From contig CM056741.1 of NCBI GenBank assembly GCA_029851415.1, positions 163,047,685 through 163,111,684 on the forward strand: 64,000 nt of DNA, written 5' to 3'. The position numbers were made by a program, and so were the translations under genes. The DNA is from Eretmocerus hayati. Taxonomy: Eukaryota > Arthropoda > Insecta > Hymenoptera > Aphelinidae. Positions 35,992 through 49,644 of the stretch are shown one piece after another (position 1 is the first letter of the stretch; every line of letters starts with the position of its first letter). A model generated the notes under the pieces. That model did not search any database, was not told where the DNA came from, and saw only the letters and a program-made list of their open reading frames with translations.

Positions 35992-38900
35992 TTTATGATT
36001 AAGTACCTTCTCTTTTTGTAACTCTTTTAGAGTTTTCAAGCTAGATTATAAAAATAGTTCTCTGTGATTCAAAAATTACATAGATTTGAATATTTTGGAT
36101 GGGATTCAAAACTCATTGTTCAAAGCATTAAGTATTTGTAAGAAAAAATTATTTTGCAAGCTAATTTCGTGTATGTTCAACTCTTCCATTTTTATAACAA
36201 TCTTTGTACACGATTATTCAAATTTGTACCCGTGATGATCTTTTACATCACATGATATGAACCAGTCACAGAGTATTCATTGGTAAAAATTGTATATAAG
36301 TAACAGTATTCTTCATAATTATTGCTTGAAAGTTTTCAGATATCTTTTATATTATCGCTATATGACTGCAATATGTGGGTATTGATTATTGTAAAGCTAT
36401 CAAAAATATCAAGAAATGAAAGTTTTCTGAACAATAGAGTGAAAGTTTTTGCGGGAATTAGGATACGCAATTCACTAGTGAAGGAAGTTTCTGACACGAT
36501 AAATTATCGTCTAGGTGTATGTGTTCCTAATAAATTAATTCCTTCAATTGAAAGTCCCTCAAGGTGAAGAAGTGTCGCTGCCTGCAATAGGGAAAACATC
36601 AACCTTTTCATGTTATTTCGACTTATCATCCATGATGATGAATAATGTCATATGTTACATTTCTAGCATTCGTCCAGAGATCGCTTAAAATTTCCATTGA
36701 TTAATTTTGAGATCAGGGCTTTCCTCGTCTTTTTTTACCTCATGGTCTGCTCTCATGTCTGATCAGTAGTATCAGAGTGACCATTGGAGATTCTCCATAA
36801 TTTTCGTATTTGAGGTACTATGATCTTTGATCCACCTGAACACTCTCTCACACACAAACCTGCTCGGATAGTCGTGGTCGACAATAAATCGAAAAATTTT
36901 GATATAATGCAAAATCTCTGCAATAACTTTCATTATTCCCTAATTATTATGAATGAAAATGAATTAATGCATTTTTTGTTGAAAATTTTCATCAACAGGC
37001 CTAAGAGTGCTCCGTCATAATTTTTATCTCCTTCCATTTTTCTTTAGCCTCTCTTCCGTTTCGAAAATGAAATTTCTTCGTGACTGCTTTCATGAATCTC
37101 TTCTACCGCGTTGAAAACCTTGCGATACTATTTAGCTTTCCCACCGTGGTTCCGTCGTGAATTCTGACCGCGCCCCGGCATCGGACAATAACAAGAAAAA
37201 AATGAACGATTCTCTTTTACTCGAAAGTTACTTCGTTTAATAAAATTAGGCGCGCTCGCAACTGCTCGGCCTAACGAAGTTTGTACTATGCTTTGTTGCA
37301 AACTCGTGCTTATCTTCGAAGATTATGTACCTCTCAAAGTTCCATTCTGCGTACTTTCCGCTCAGGCTACATGATTGTCTTTCAGGAGCTTTCGGGTGCC
37401 GGCACGCTATTCTAAAAAGGATTATCCAGTTGTGCTTAATCTCTTCTTCACATGTTCTTGCCCGCTGTGGTTATATAAGCAAATTATATTACAGCCTATC
37501 AGGAATCTCTGATTATTTCTATATTATTTTTATTTGTATTGTCCATAGAAAACGTATCCTTCTCGTGTCCCGCTAGTCTAATCTTCTGCAAAAGCTTTCA
37601 CTGTATCTTTTCTTCAGTGGAAATCAATTTTAAGAGAAATTATTCAGAATCATGAATTTTATGAGTATTTTGATAATTTATTGCGGAGTAATCGTAATTT
37701 GTATGTCGTTTATATAAGAATGAAGCTTAAATTATGTACGAAAACAATCATTCCCCCCCCCACCAAATGAATAAATATCTTGTAACATTATAGCAACTCT
37801 AAGATTTATATTATTTTGAATACGCCAAATTACTCAGATAGTATTCTGGTTCTGACTTGTTTACAATCTACTTACATGACGGAAGAATCGAGTAACATCG
37901 TTTTATTCTCATGAATGGCCGGTGAAATGTAGACCTAGCTCACTAGATTTTCACGAATTTTGTGATCTCGTGTTTCAGTTCCAAATCACGTTTGAAATCC
38001 AATAATTTCTAATTTTCTCTCAAAATCGAGATCTTTACTTTGTTAAAAAGGGAGTAACTTCTAGAATTTGCTTCGAATGTCGACCCGCTATGAAAACTGA
38101 ACTTAGCAATGCAAAACGCTCAAATCAAATTTAGTCTAATATGCATTACATCACATCATCGTGAGCTGGCTTTAATCGTAGATAAAGTAACCATAGAGAT
38201 AGAGAGTAACCCACGTCATAGGAGTCCTCGTAGAAGTCAGATTTCTTGCCTTTACATCAAAGACTGTTATTTCAATCTAAATAATTTCTGTTCAAGATGT
38301 TTTGGAAAAAAATTAATAATATTAAATTTTCTTGTAGCCGGATGGTATTATATGGAACATAGTTATTCATTGAGTTAGGGTCAGATTCTAGTACTAAATT
38401 GTGGATAACTTAATTTCTCTGAGTTCAATAATCGAACAAATATTTCATTTGTCTTTTCTAATATTATGAATACCCTTGACACTGACCAACAAATTTTTCG
38501 TGGTGCATGACTAGGGTAAGTGTCACCCCATTACTGCGTACTTTTGAGGTGTTGTCGATCGAATGGTACACAGTTTTTCCAAGACTGAACGGAGCTTGAT
38601 GCAGGATGGCTCAAAATGTTGCTCTAAGTCTCTTTCATAAGTGTACAAAATTTCAAAGTAACGTGAAACGCGATAAAAACAGGAATATTTAGTTTTCAGG
38701 CAAGAGCAAGCAAGATGCTAGACCCGCGGTTGTTGTACTTTTATTTCCAAATTGTGGTGGGCGCTCTTGCTGAAATTCTGACTTTCTTTCTAGAAATTGA
38801 TTACTCCAACAAGTGATATCGTTGAGATTGCGTGCATTTACTTGGCACAAACAACATATGCATCCACAACTTTCCATTAGCTGTGCGAGTTGCTAATTGA

Positions 38901-41882
38901 TGAATACTACAAATCAAGGTTTGGGGAGATTAATATTCACCTCGTCTTACGTACATGATATTTTATATTTTTTATCTTTTTTTACATGATACGTTTTAAA
39001 TGCTATAGACAAAAGTGATGATGAAATGAAGGTTGCAAATGCCAGGATTTGTTCCTTTCACAAAGAACATTGAGTAGTCTATGATTACATAATGTTGTAT
39101 GATCTTGCAAGGATCAACATCTGAATCGCTGGATTTCGAAGTTCAGCGTCATGAAAGAAAAAAAAATAACAAAATAAAAACACACCTCGTTTACATGACT
39201 TAAAAACAAATATCACGCCTTAATATCTTGATGCTTAAGGACTAACACCATCAGTTGAAACGTCGTAAAAACATTTCGTACTTCTCCAGGTGATATTTGT
39301 TTCCTTAAAAAAGAATTAGAATCAATATCACTCAACTACATTCGATTTTCTTTGATGAGAAGAATGATATTTTATATTACAATTTGACGTAGTTTGGCGA
39401 TGATTGATTACCAAATCGAATGTACAATTACGCCATATCGAAAAATAAGACAACCAATCGTGAAAAAATTAGTCAAGATCTTCCACAATTTTAATGATGA
39501 GAAAGATTCTCTCTTTTTGGATTCAATTGAGCTCGATCATTCTTCAATATCCGATCACAGTCCTACACAAATAGTAAGGTACAAAAACAAATCACTCGTG
39601 CCGATGGTACGAGCGAATTTCTTTCGTGTAATTTTTCCGATCAGTTTCGTCTCTTACAGTTATATGTCACCCCGGGTATGTACTATAGTTAGCCATTTAC
39701 AAACAAAGATAAACAATAAATTGAACGAAGTTGGTCAGAAATTACACAATCCTTCCAATGATAAACGTCACCATCCTTACGCTGAGGACTTTTCGGCGTA
39801 TTGAAATCTGTTCAAAAAGGAAACGAGTTCAAAACAAGAGAAATATTAGAAGTGACTGATTCGTTATCGGTCATTAGCACAAATTTCTGATGAATAATTC
39901 GGCTAGGTAAATTCATCGCAAAAAGCTCAATATCAGACGATATCATGATCATTTTCAAACCTATCATGATTATGATATCACTCTCACAATCATTCAAAGG
40001 AGAACATCTTCAACAGGAGTGCAAAATATTTTACATAGACATGCAAAACTGGTCTCGTTCTAGTAGATGAATCTGCACATTTTCTCAAGGTGTCATTGAA
40101 AAAAAGATAAAACTAATACTAATTATGAGTTACAGTTTCAGCCTCGATTAGAGTACCATATTAGTTTTGTCGGCGACTCTTTTCTGTCACTGCCAATCTG
40201 GGTAAGGAAAGTTGCTTGGAATTAATTCTCGGAAGACCTGTAAAAAGTCTAATTTTGAAATATGGAACGACACGGGGTTTTCGGCTTTACACTGTGAAGT
40301 AAAAATCTACTTGAGATGCATTTCTGACTTTGACATTTTTTTTGGAATTGGTGGCCAATTAAACACTTGTTCTCAAACGAATCTGTTTCACTACGACAAC
40401 GAAAGTATTCATTCTCAATGCGGTAGATTTTGATATTTCCATCCACAGTGTCTTCTTGTCAATCAATAATGTTCTCAATTAAAACATATCATGATTTGAA
40501 CCACTCAGGTGAGAATAGAAGAAGGAAGATATGGATAAACTCTCTGTCGAGATAACACTGTAATTTGTGCCTTGCACCTTCAACGCGAACGTTCATATTT
40601 TCTACCAACTGCAAAATAAAAAACACAAATGCTAAATACGTTCATCATTTATACGACTATCAATGAGTCAATAATATTATTATGCCACAGCATTGCGGTA
40701 TACATTCAAATTCTGAGAAATTCTTCAAAGAGGCGTTCCTCTATAAAATTTTCATAGAAAATGTTTCTATTAGACAAAAAGCAAGTACAGATCTCTGCAA
40801 GTCAAAGAAAAAAGAGCTCTGACAGCCTTTTAAACAGACTTTTTAAAAAATTCCGTCATTGTTCCAAAAAAGAAATAGAATTGTGGAAAAGAAAGCCGAC
40901 AAGGGCGAAAAACTTACAATGTGTTCCTCTGTTGAAGACAATCCAATAACATTTCTAACTTTTCTCGAGTATTTGAATATTTGAATATTGAGTACAAATA
41001 AACATCTAAATAAATAGTTATTCGAATCTATGAGTAAATTTCCTCTCTATACAATGATTACACGGTGAATATCGGTTAATTTAAAGTTTTTTTGTTGCAC
41101 GTGTTTTATTATGCCTTACTTTGAGCTCAAAAAGAGATGAAAGATCGTAAATAGGTAAGATCATGGAATTGCAAAATAAAGCAATAGAAATCTAGTATGA
41201 GTAGGCAATCTGATTGAATTTAGTCTAATGGATCAGAATATCTTTGATAAAGATCACAAGAGCTGGACTAGTTCAAGGCGAGGCTCGTAAGTCCGGCAAA
41301 ATAGAGAATGTAACAATTTTTTTCATAATATGTTATAAAATAATTCAACTCCTCGTCGCGCTCAATTAAGTACACGTTCAATGTATGTACACACGAATGA
41401 TTCAACATCATAACATCGTATAAATATTTTTCAATAAATAGATGGAATAGTTTACAAGTGAAGTTCTAAAAAATAATCCTTTTGAGACAGAGAACTCCTT
41501 TGATTAAAATTATGATAAAAAAACTTATCATTCATCGTCCAAACTATAATGAAATTCATGTGTGTATTGGATTTTGTAAATTTGAAAACACGTGCTTTCT
41601 TACATACATTTTTCGACAGCTAATATCTCTGAAAATCGGACAGCATTATAGACCTTATCATTTTTTGATGTTTTTTTTCAAATTCCTCTTAGAATCAACT
41701 ACTTTGCGCTCTTTTACCTTACCTAATTTTACGTTAATAATCTTACGCTGTTGTCTCGCAACATCTAATTCATTCCGTGAAGATGATTATCCGACTCTAA
41801 GCTTAGACACGTTGAGGCGGAGAGATCCAGACGCATCAGTTTGGAGATCCGCCAAGTTAGAAGCCGAAACAATGAGGAACCT
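35992..41882. other. Convergent intergenic region between alpha-catenin and PAIP2
   Basis: This region holds the 3' UTRs of the two converging genes at its ends and otherwise AT-rich DNA. A plus-strand frame at 39394-39804 (136 codons, stop TGA at 39802) has a plausible composition but no recognised homologue, no signal peptide and no splice context. A C run sits at 37753-37761. Nothing else could be supported. Confidence 0.45.
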
Positions 41883-42722
41883 CTACGATGACTTTGCACT
41901 GATTGCTTGCGTCGTTGGCATTTTAAAGGTTGGTACAAACTCCGCTGCATTAGGATTTAGTGTGCTCTGAAACAAAAAAAGTTAAATTAAATCTCGGCCC
42001 TTGATCATTATTTCGAACGATACGATTATTACTCTTTTGAAACTCTTTTTCAACAGGCCAAAAAAATTGCTCGATAGTGAGAAAATTTTGGCGATACAGA
42101 CGAGACAAATGGATAATAAGATAGATGAGTACCTGTTTAGCAACGTCATCGTGCACTTTCAAACCGTTCAACTGTTGGCACAATTCACTGCCATTGCTAT
42201 CCGTATTTGACGCATGACACCACGCAGTTGAAGATTGATTTCTTTCGTGCTGTCTTTCCTCCTCGAGCATTGCTTCTAAGCATTCTTCCATCAATTCTTC
42301 TTCTTCGAGTTGTTGTAACACCTGTAAAAATAGGATTACAATTAATAAAAATCGACAATTAATTTACTTTTAGCGGATTTCAACACCCGTAGGTTTCGCG
42401 CAATTTACAATTCCATAAGACGAAAATCTGCTGCACACATAAGAAGAAAATGACAACCGGGACCCACCGGCGATAGGTCCCGCTGCAGCCAACGTGTTAA
42501 TTAATAACTCAGAGAGCACAAAATGCCTTTATCACGGACATATCATACCTGTTTGTCGAATTCCTCTTCGTTTTCCATCCACATGTATTCAGAAAAGTCA
42601 TTTTCTGTGGCTGTTGTCGCATCAGCATCGGATCCTCCGTTATCCAGATACTGAAGTACTACACTATTCTCATGTCCGTAATAACCATTTCCAGAGCCGC
42701 CTGTTGGGATCTTCATTTTCAT
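41883..42722 (-). CDS. PAIP2: PAIP2, polyadenylate-binding-protein-interacting protein 2
   Basis: Three coding exons on the minus strand: 42741-42549, 42321-42133 and 41966-41883, joined at phase 0 with good GT-AG borders. Starting at the ATG at 42722 the product is about 148 residues (human 127). The acidic PAM1 region is clear: FSEYMWMENEEEFDKQ, then EEEELMEECLEAMLEEE. The last exon carries the PAM2 motif STLNPNAAEFVP, which in the family binds the MLLE domain of poly(A)-binding protein, and the protein ends shortly after. PAIP2 displaces PABP from poly(A) and eIF4G and so represses translation. A shorter or longer N-terminus is possible: the exon is open upstream of the chosen ATG to its acceptor, see the exon at 45.2 kb. 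Confidence 0.93.
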
Positions 42723-42741
42723 AACAGGTACTTTATCCACA

Positions 42742-45200
42742 CTGCAAGCACAAAAAAGAAGAATCCATTCTAATTATCATTAAAATTCTCTTCAGTCGAT
42801 TGAATTCCATTCATTTGAAAATCAATTCACTACTATAGTCGATAATGATAGACAATCGATACACTATGTAAAATGGGATAAACAACAACTTTGAGTCTAG
42901 TATTGCACATCAGCTGCACTCAAGGCCTGATGTGTCAGTGGCGGCGTTCTCGAGTGCAGTAAATGCGTTGCAGGTTCATTGCTCCATTTCTAGGTCGCGG
43001 CGCAGTAATATACGTATATGTTGAGATATTGAGACTCCGGTGACGTAAAATGTCTATACGGAGATTCGTACATCCTGACATGAACTCTATGTCTAGATCA
43101 ATCGAACCTAGATCAATCTGGTTTTCAAGACTCTGTGGGATTCTCGATCACCGTCACTATAATAGTATGTACAACGGATTCGTGTGGCACAATATAAATC
43201 CGGTAGTATTAATAGTTATAGACGTTCTGTGAGGTCGAGAAGACGGATACAAAGTCTTAGATTTGCATGTATATAGACTGTATACTATAAATAACGAATC
43301 GTACATTTCTTAGCCTCCGACCAAAACAAACGGCCGCAGAGAATTGAATCGAGTAAGATATACATTGTCTTGTCTCAGGTATTCTCTGTCTATCTGATGC
43401 TACACGAATGCGATTGAAACGAAAGCTCTAATTGCAAGCTGCAAGGGCGGGGGCTTTCGTAACCAACTCATGTAGACGCAAAGGGATGCGCATTCGAGAG
43501 TATAGAATATATTGAATGAGCTTTGGTGTGCGAGCAAGTGACCATCGGTATACATGGTGGATGTATATAGGAAGGGGCTTGCAACCTTGCAGGCTCAATC
43601 TTTTAGTATACACGAGACGTCCTCTCACTTTTCGACAGCTTTATACAGACGCATAGCTGTGGTTTGTAACAAAGTATAAAAGGCCAGCCTTGAGTGCGTT
43701 CGCTTATATTTGATTGAGTTTTACATAAAAATATACATGCATGCTATTAACCGCACCTAAGCAGACTTGTAGTTAGTATTTGAAGCTGTAGCAATCAAGT
43801 ATGGTGAAGAATAATTGGAGAATATCGCACTTTCAACGAAAAAAAAAAAAAAAAATCGATTCGTAGTTCGACTGCGACAATTTGTCATGATATTCAAGGA
43901 GTTCTGACGATGCTATAGACTTTTTTCGAAACATAATCTCCGTTCATACTACAGGTGAACCGGAGACAGTCTCTTTTACGTTATATAGTTCTTACGGCAC
44001 GATAGGTGCAACGACATATACTCGTAACCGTAACTGGATCGAGTATTGAATGAATCAGCGTCTACTCAAGTTTCTTTCATTCTGAATCTATGACCTACAA
44101 TTTGTTTTGATTGTTTGCTACACGTCTTGCAAAGCAAAATTAGCTCATTGATAAGATATACTAATTGCATCTGATGCCACAAATACTTTTTTCTCGTTTC
44201 CGAAACGAAAAAATGTCTCAAAAGGGAAAAGTAAAATTTAGATTCCGGAGAAGTTTCGTTTTTCATTTTCCTTGTTTTTGATTCGATAATTACCTATGAG
44301 GGGACTCGAGTATGTTTCTAGTATTGCCGAAGGTTGTCTGACGCACCTTCGAAGAATAATACATGAAACACACGAAATGTTGAAGATCAACAAAGTAGAC
44401 GAATGGGACAAAATGATGTAAAAGCTAATTCATATTCATTTCATCTGCGTCATACAGACTTCATACATAACATCTATAACATCAATGTTGTAACATCAAC
44501 CAATTACTAAAATTTGAAGGAAACAGGGCATATTCAACCGTATGAAATTCCATCTATTCTGTTATCAACGAAAAAAAGATCTTGGAAATCACAATTTTAA
44601 TTCCATATGATGTTTCTTGTTCCCTTGCTGTCAACCTTATGTATGTACTAGTCAAATGATAGAAAAATTCTTCTGGCAACTCTATCTGATCTGACGATTC
44701 GGGAGTGCCAAAAGAATAGGGTCTAGTCAACTTCAACGCCTTCTCAAAGGAATATTCATTTCAAGAATTGAACCTTTCATAGGCGAGTTTGGTAATTTGC
44801 GATTGCTACACGTAGATGTTGTTTTTCAAATTGTCGGCATTACTAGGGAATTAAAGTAGATATATCAATTGAATTTGATTTGATGAGTTTATCATCCATG
44901 AGAGCTGAAAGGAAAACAAACGATTATTTCAAGGCGGATGAGCAACGAATGATAAGGTGGCCTGATTATTAATGCCACGTTCAACAACCACAATTTCTCG
45001 TTTATGTATCCATTTTTCAATCAAATTCTGTTCAACTAAGAGTTACTAGATATGTAAGGTTTTTAATTCATCAGGTTAATAGAATCTTAACCTCGCCATA
45101 ACAAAATTCTAGAGCGCCTTCGTCGCTCAAATAAAATTTTAATTCTTTGATGAGTAAAAATCACCATACTATCTAAAAAGAAGTTAACGCGCAAACTCAC
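42742..45200 (-). other. Probable first coding-region intron of PAIP2
   Basis: It lies between the PAIP2 core exon and the candidate upstream exon at 45201-45301. It contains a TATA-like site at 43675-43685 on the plus strand, an A run near 43840-43855 and several short open frames that resemble no family. Confidence 0.4.
43675..43685 (+). promoter_or_regulatory. TATA-like box TATAAAAGGCC
   Basis: It matches a strong metazoan TATA consensus but no downstream exon could be assigned on the plus strand. It lies antisense within the PAIP2 intron, so it may be fortuitous. Confidence 0.2.
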
Positions 45201-45301
45201 TTGCAATCATCTGGAAAGCAAATTTTTGTATAATCAAGCTCTGTTCGCAGCTGAGCAAATAATACACGCAAGTCGCGGTTGATGCGCATCGTCTTTCGCA
45301 T
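45201..45301 (-). CDS. PAIP2: Candidate upstream coding exon of PAIP2
   Basis: On the minus strand an ATG at 45301 opens MRKTMRINRDLRVLFAQLR followed by a short segment ending CFPDDC, then a consensus donor (TTGCAA|GTGAGT). The exon ends with two bases of a codon. The PAIP2 exon at 42741 starts with one unassigned base and is open from there, so the junction restores the frame as N-V-D-K-V-P and gives a 188-residue form. Phase agreement alone has a one-in-three chance. The alternative is a 5' UTR exon, or an exon of another transcript. I know of no such N-terminal extension in mammalian PAIP2. Confidence 0.4.
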
Positions 45302-46194
45302 GTACAAATTTTTTTTTACGTGTTGGAGGCCAACGAACGACGAGAGTTACAAGGCGTTATACAGCGAGCAGCCCTTTAATTTGCCATTTAAACGAGCCCG
45401 ATGGTTTATCCTGCAGCACAGTAGACTTTCAAAAGGAATAATAGAAGAGATGACGGAGACAACGATGGGGATGAAAAACAACAAGAGAGAAATTACACAA
45501 AGAATTTTGAAAGAGAAGAGCAGGAGAACGAACGGACTATACGTTAAATAATAAAAGAAAGAGGCGTAGGAAGAGGCTTGGGGGGCCTTTTAACTACCCA
45601 CAGTAACGCCTTATGGGCATCAAAGCCATGGCCACGGACAAGCTACTGACTACTGAATCTCTTGCGTTCTCTTCATCTTGTGCATCGTCCATTTCGGGAT
45701 CGATGCCGTTTTCTACGCTTGATTTTGTTTTCGTTCCGTCCTCGTATATACACCCATGCATATTTACACATATTCCTAGTACATCGAAAAGATTCGATTC
45801 CAATCCATAAAGGGATATCGTACGCGAGTGGCGGATCTATCTACATGCATTACATTCACGCGCTTACTCGATGTTTACGTTGAGAGCGTTGTCAATCGAA
45901 TTCATGCTGATGCAGCATGTACGCTAAAAAAAGGCCGCGTTAATGAGATTATTATTCATGCGATTTACACCTTCCTTGCATCTAATAACGGACAAGGGCT
46001 TCAACATTTTTCTAAAATAAGTGCGTAGAATTTGTATGAAAAAAAAATTGATTTGAGAGTTCTTTGCAAAATACTCATAAGATTTCTGAGTATTGAACAG
46101 AGGACGCTGAAAATCTGTGATACGTCTACCATACGTTTATCTCATCAGATGTATCCTAAATCTTACGTGGAAGGATGTACAAGAGATTCAACAT

Positions 46195-46260
46195 ATATTG
46201 GCAAAATAAGCCAAACGCCTCGCGAATCGAACCCTGCTGTCTGCGAGGTGGCTCTTTGTT
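46195..46260 (-). repeat. B-box-containing tRNA-like fragment
   Basis: On the minus strand GGGTTCGATTCGCGAGGCG contains a good B box, but an A box is not convincing and no cloverleaf is evident. It may be a SINE or tRNA relic. Confidence 0.2.
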
Positions 46261-46369
46261 CTAAGAATAGCGTCTGCTGGGAATATACACTTTGAAATAA
46301 TCCGTAATCCCGGAGCGCCGGGGTACACTATCGTACGTTTACATCACCACCAGCTGTATAGGTTGCAGT

Positions 46370-47290
46370 TTTACCAGACCGCGCGACCCACTACTGCACT
46401 GGTCGCGCACCTCAACGTTTTGTTATCATTGTTATCAAGTCGCGCATAAAAGCTCGCGAAAACATAAGTACAGATCATCGACCATAGACACCAACTATTC
46501 TCGTCGGCCATGTAAACAAACATCAACGGCTGAGAGCTGTCTGGGGTGCCGCTGAACGACCTGAAGAGGCGCCATTTCGGAGCAAAATTCGCGAAAGCTG
46601 CAGTAGCAGACGTGCAAATATTGTTCGTTAACGTCAAATCATCTGCTCCTGATAACTCTGGAAGAGTTTTTGTGGAATTCTCTGAGGAAAACGTTAGCGG
46701 ACGATTTTGGGTGACATTTTGTGGAATTTTACGTCTGAATTTACTGAAGTATGCGCGAGGTATCCATTTTCCCCGCTCTCGCGCACTGGCGAAAATGTCG
46801 GCTCGACCAAGAGGTATTATATCTGAGTTGAACTGGCTACAGAGACTGGTGGCATATGCGTCGTGAGATTTATAACACTCACCGATGGCACAATGACTGT
46901 TCCTGGCACTAGGAAGACGACGACGAGTACGACAACGACGACGACGATGAAAACTATGAGGAATAGAACGGATGAACTTTAAGCTTAATGAACTTTGATA
47001 TGCTCTATGTTGATGTCTGCGTAGCAGCGTTGCCTGTGTGTCGCAGTAGCAGCGGCCTGCACTTGAGCTATGCCACACTCCGTGGTGACTCGCGCGATCG
47101 CTACTTCTCCTATATGCAGTTGCGGCTCTCTCTTTCTCACTTACTCAAGTTGCAAAGCTCCAAGCTTTTCGTTTCCCATCTCTCTTGCTCTTCTCCGTCG
47201 ACGACAAGGCGCGCGCGCGCGCAACAGAGAGCGAGCGGAGACAAATAAAAAAACGGCGAGCGTTCGGTATTCAGGACGGCTTGGCTGACG
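46370..47290. promoter_or_regulatory. GC- and CpG-richer block, promoter-like
   Basis: Base composition rises well above the surrounding AT-rich DNA, with GCGCGCGCGCGC at 47209-47221 and GAC repeats at 46915-46949. Long open frames exist on both strands here simply because stop codons are rare in such DNA, so none is called. The block may be a promoter or 5' exon region of a minus-strand transcript, possibly PAIP2. Confidence 0.3.
46915..46949. repeat. (GAC)n-rich simple repeat
   Basis: Imperfect GAC/ACG repeats over about 35 nt. Confidence 0.85.
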
Positions 47291-47329
47291 GTCAGTAGCC
47301 TCGGCAAAGAGATGTCTGAGCTTGCAAGC

Positions 47330-49407
47330 TTCATTATTGGTATAGAGGTGTATTGACTCGTTGGGATGCGGATGGTGTATTCGAAGACTCGTTGCAAGGC
47401 ACGTGCGAAGGCTGAATTTGGACGAAGATCTATCTCGGGAAGAATGCAATTCGTTGTGATGATCGGTTCCGACGTATACGGAAAGCCTGCTCGAAAATCT
47501 GCCTCATTTCGGAGGCACCCTGCTATTGCCAAAGTCACACAAACTATACCTGTAATGAGAAAAGAATGATTCGTGTTACTGCAACTCGAATTCATTACAA
47601 AACCGTGCCGGCATCTATGTAGAATCAAAAAATAGAAAAACTAAATAAACTAGAGAAGGATTCTTGCTGAGGTTTAAATTTGTAAATAGGAAGTCTTATA
47701 AAAGCTCCATCACCAAAGTGATGGATCTTTTATATCGATACTTGAAAAATCTTCAAATGAGCAAAGTTATACATGACTTTGTGAATCAATCACCTGGTAT
47801 AGAAATGAGCTATGAAAGAAAATGTATATTATGACGGCCGTATTAGTGATACCACGTAAATTCTTGCAATTTGTGAAAATAAGAGATATTATAAGTAATA
47901 CGAACAAGATTTTCATAACATTCAGGGTATCGGCAGTTCCCAATGAATCGTCCCACAGGAAAATTCTGCAAAAATAGAAAATCAATGTAACAGTTGTCAA
48001 AATTTATAGATGATGCGGAAATCATGTATGTATATGACAGATGGTGACAGCGATGTCAATAAAAGTGACGTCAACATTTCAGTTCTCCGCGGTTTTTTCA
48101 TCGGGTGGATGGTGCTGTCCTCTGCTGGCATAAGCTTTGAAAAGAGCGCGACTTTTCAAACGTTTTTGAAGCACAAGTTTTTGACATACCTATGATAGAA
48201 TCAGTCATCTGTACAAATCTAAGGGTTATTGTCATCTCTTCATGAGATTGATCAACTGAAAGAATTTTGAAATATATAGATGTAATGAATAATTGCGTGA
48301 AGAAAAAACCGATCGTTTCATCAAACATACCGAGTGGATACGTTATTAGTTTCCTTCCAACATGTTCTCTCTCCAAAAATTTCTCCAAAATTGTTAGATT
48401 CTTCCAAATCACATAAAAATCAGTCTTTGAAAGTACGTTATTTTATTTCTAAACGTTTCTGTAAAGCTCGGTATAGAATTTCCTTCACGCTCGTGACCTT
48501 CCGGGGTGAATGAGCGATCCGTTTATTTCAGTACATATACACTCACTTCTTTTTTGCTCTCCGCATCTCAAGTCTGCAAGTTGGCTTCTTTTTTTTTTTT
48601 TGGATTCCTTGTTGCACTCATCTTGGTTCTTTGTTGTGTGTTTGACGCACTGTTGGCCATGTCAACCTTGAGAATCTGCCGAGATTTTCCTTTGCTGAAA
48701 CACAACATTTGATTTAGAACAAGAAGAATCTTTCAACTCATCACGTTCGTCATTTTGTGCTAATTTGCGTAGATTGTGCGGACGCTCGTGACGAGGGAGG
48801 AGCTTTTATCACTTTGTTTGAACTTTCAACCAAATTCTTATTCAGGTCCAGGAGTGAATACAATATAAGTTTGAAAGAATTCCTCTACTCTTTGCTTACT
48901 AAGTGTAGAAAGGAATTGACGAAGCGAAAAAAAAACATTTACAAAAATCCTCAAGCAAGTTTGCATCTCGACAATTTATTCTTGTAGAATGAGCTCAAAG
49001 TAGTGCATATAAGTAATGCTAATTTGAGACATCATTTTTTTAAAACCTCGAGGTTCTTGTGGATGAGTTAGAATTGTGTCCAACTTTCAACTGAATCGAG
49101 AATGGAATAACTTCATACATGGCAATGGGAGACCTTACTCTCCTCGTTTTCAGTCATCATCGAGGTCATGACTGTCATGAATAGGAAGACCCTCAATCCC
49201 GCATATCACCGAAATGCCCCCGACGAATGCCTTTACCGAGTCCTCGATCGAATTGAATGTAAATCGGAAAAGTTTCGGAAAAAGCGCACACAAAACTTTT
49301 GTGACAAAATTATATAATTGAGTCCCACGATACCAACACACAGAGAAAGTAATGATACAGTTCACGAGGAGATGATAAATTTGACTGGACTTCTCGAGAA
49401 AATTAAT
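47330..49407 (-). other. Unassigned exon-like open segments, possible membrane protein gene or relic
   Basis: Several minus-strand segments are each preceded by a plausible acceptor. 49407-49145 is open from TTATTTTAG with a hydrophobic stretch LLVNCIITFSVCWY. 48435-48340 reads VIWKNLTILEKFLEREHVGR. 47968-47793 includes MKILFVLLIISLIFTNC. 47559-47330 begins GIVCVTLAIAGCLRNEADFR. Two have membrane-helix character, and the DxxxxWKNL...EHVGRKL segment is loosely like the second intracellular region of insect odorant receptors. I could not join them in one consistent frame, so a decayed chemoreceptor, an unknown membrane protein or chance are all possible. Confidence 0.15.
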
Positions 49408-49644
49408 GAAGGATACCTAAAATAAGATTAAGCACAGAATTTTTCTAGTGTATACACGTAACGGCAATTTTGAAAAACTTCGATTCCAATCAACAAACAA
49501 TTCTCGACAGTTGGGCACAACTGTCTCGAAAATCGGTGCCATTCCGTGGCGTCGTCGAAACAAAAGACGAGAAAAGAATTCGTGAGTCGACGATGATCAT
49601 ATCATTGTCAACCATTATAACCGTACCTCCTTTTACTTACTCAC

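Noticed and set aside
41482..41970. A 162-codon plus-strand open frame
   Set aside because: Its C-terminal third is antisense to the last PAIP2 exon and the rest is AT-rich 3' flank.
46371..47078. A 235-codon minus-strand open frame
   Set aside because: It lies in GC-rich DNA where stops are rare, the opposite strand is open for over 100 codons at the same place, and the product is a low-information Arg/Ser/Cys-rich sequence.
47137..47628. A 163-codon minus-strand frame read as one protein
   Set aside because: Its second half is in the GC-rich promoter-like block. Only the part after the acceptor at 47559/47560 looks exon-like, so the full frame is not called.
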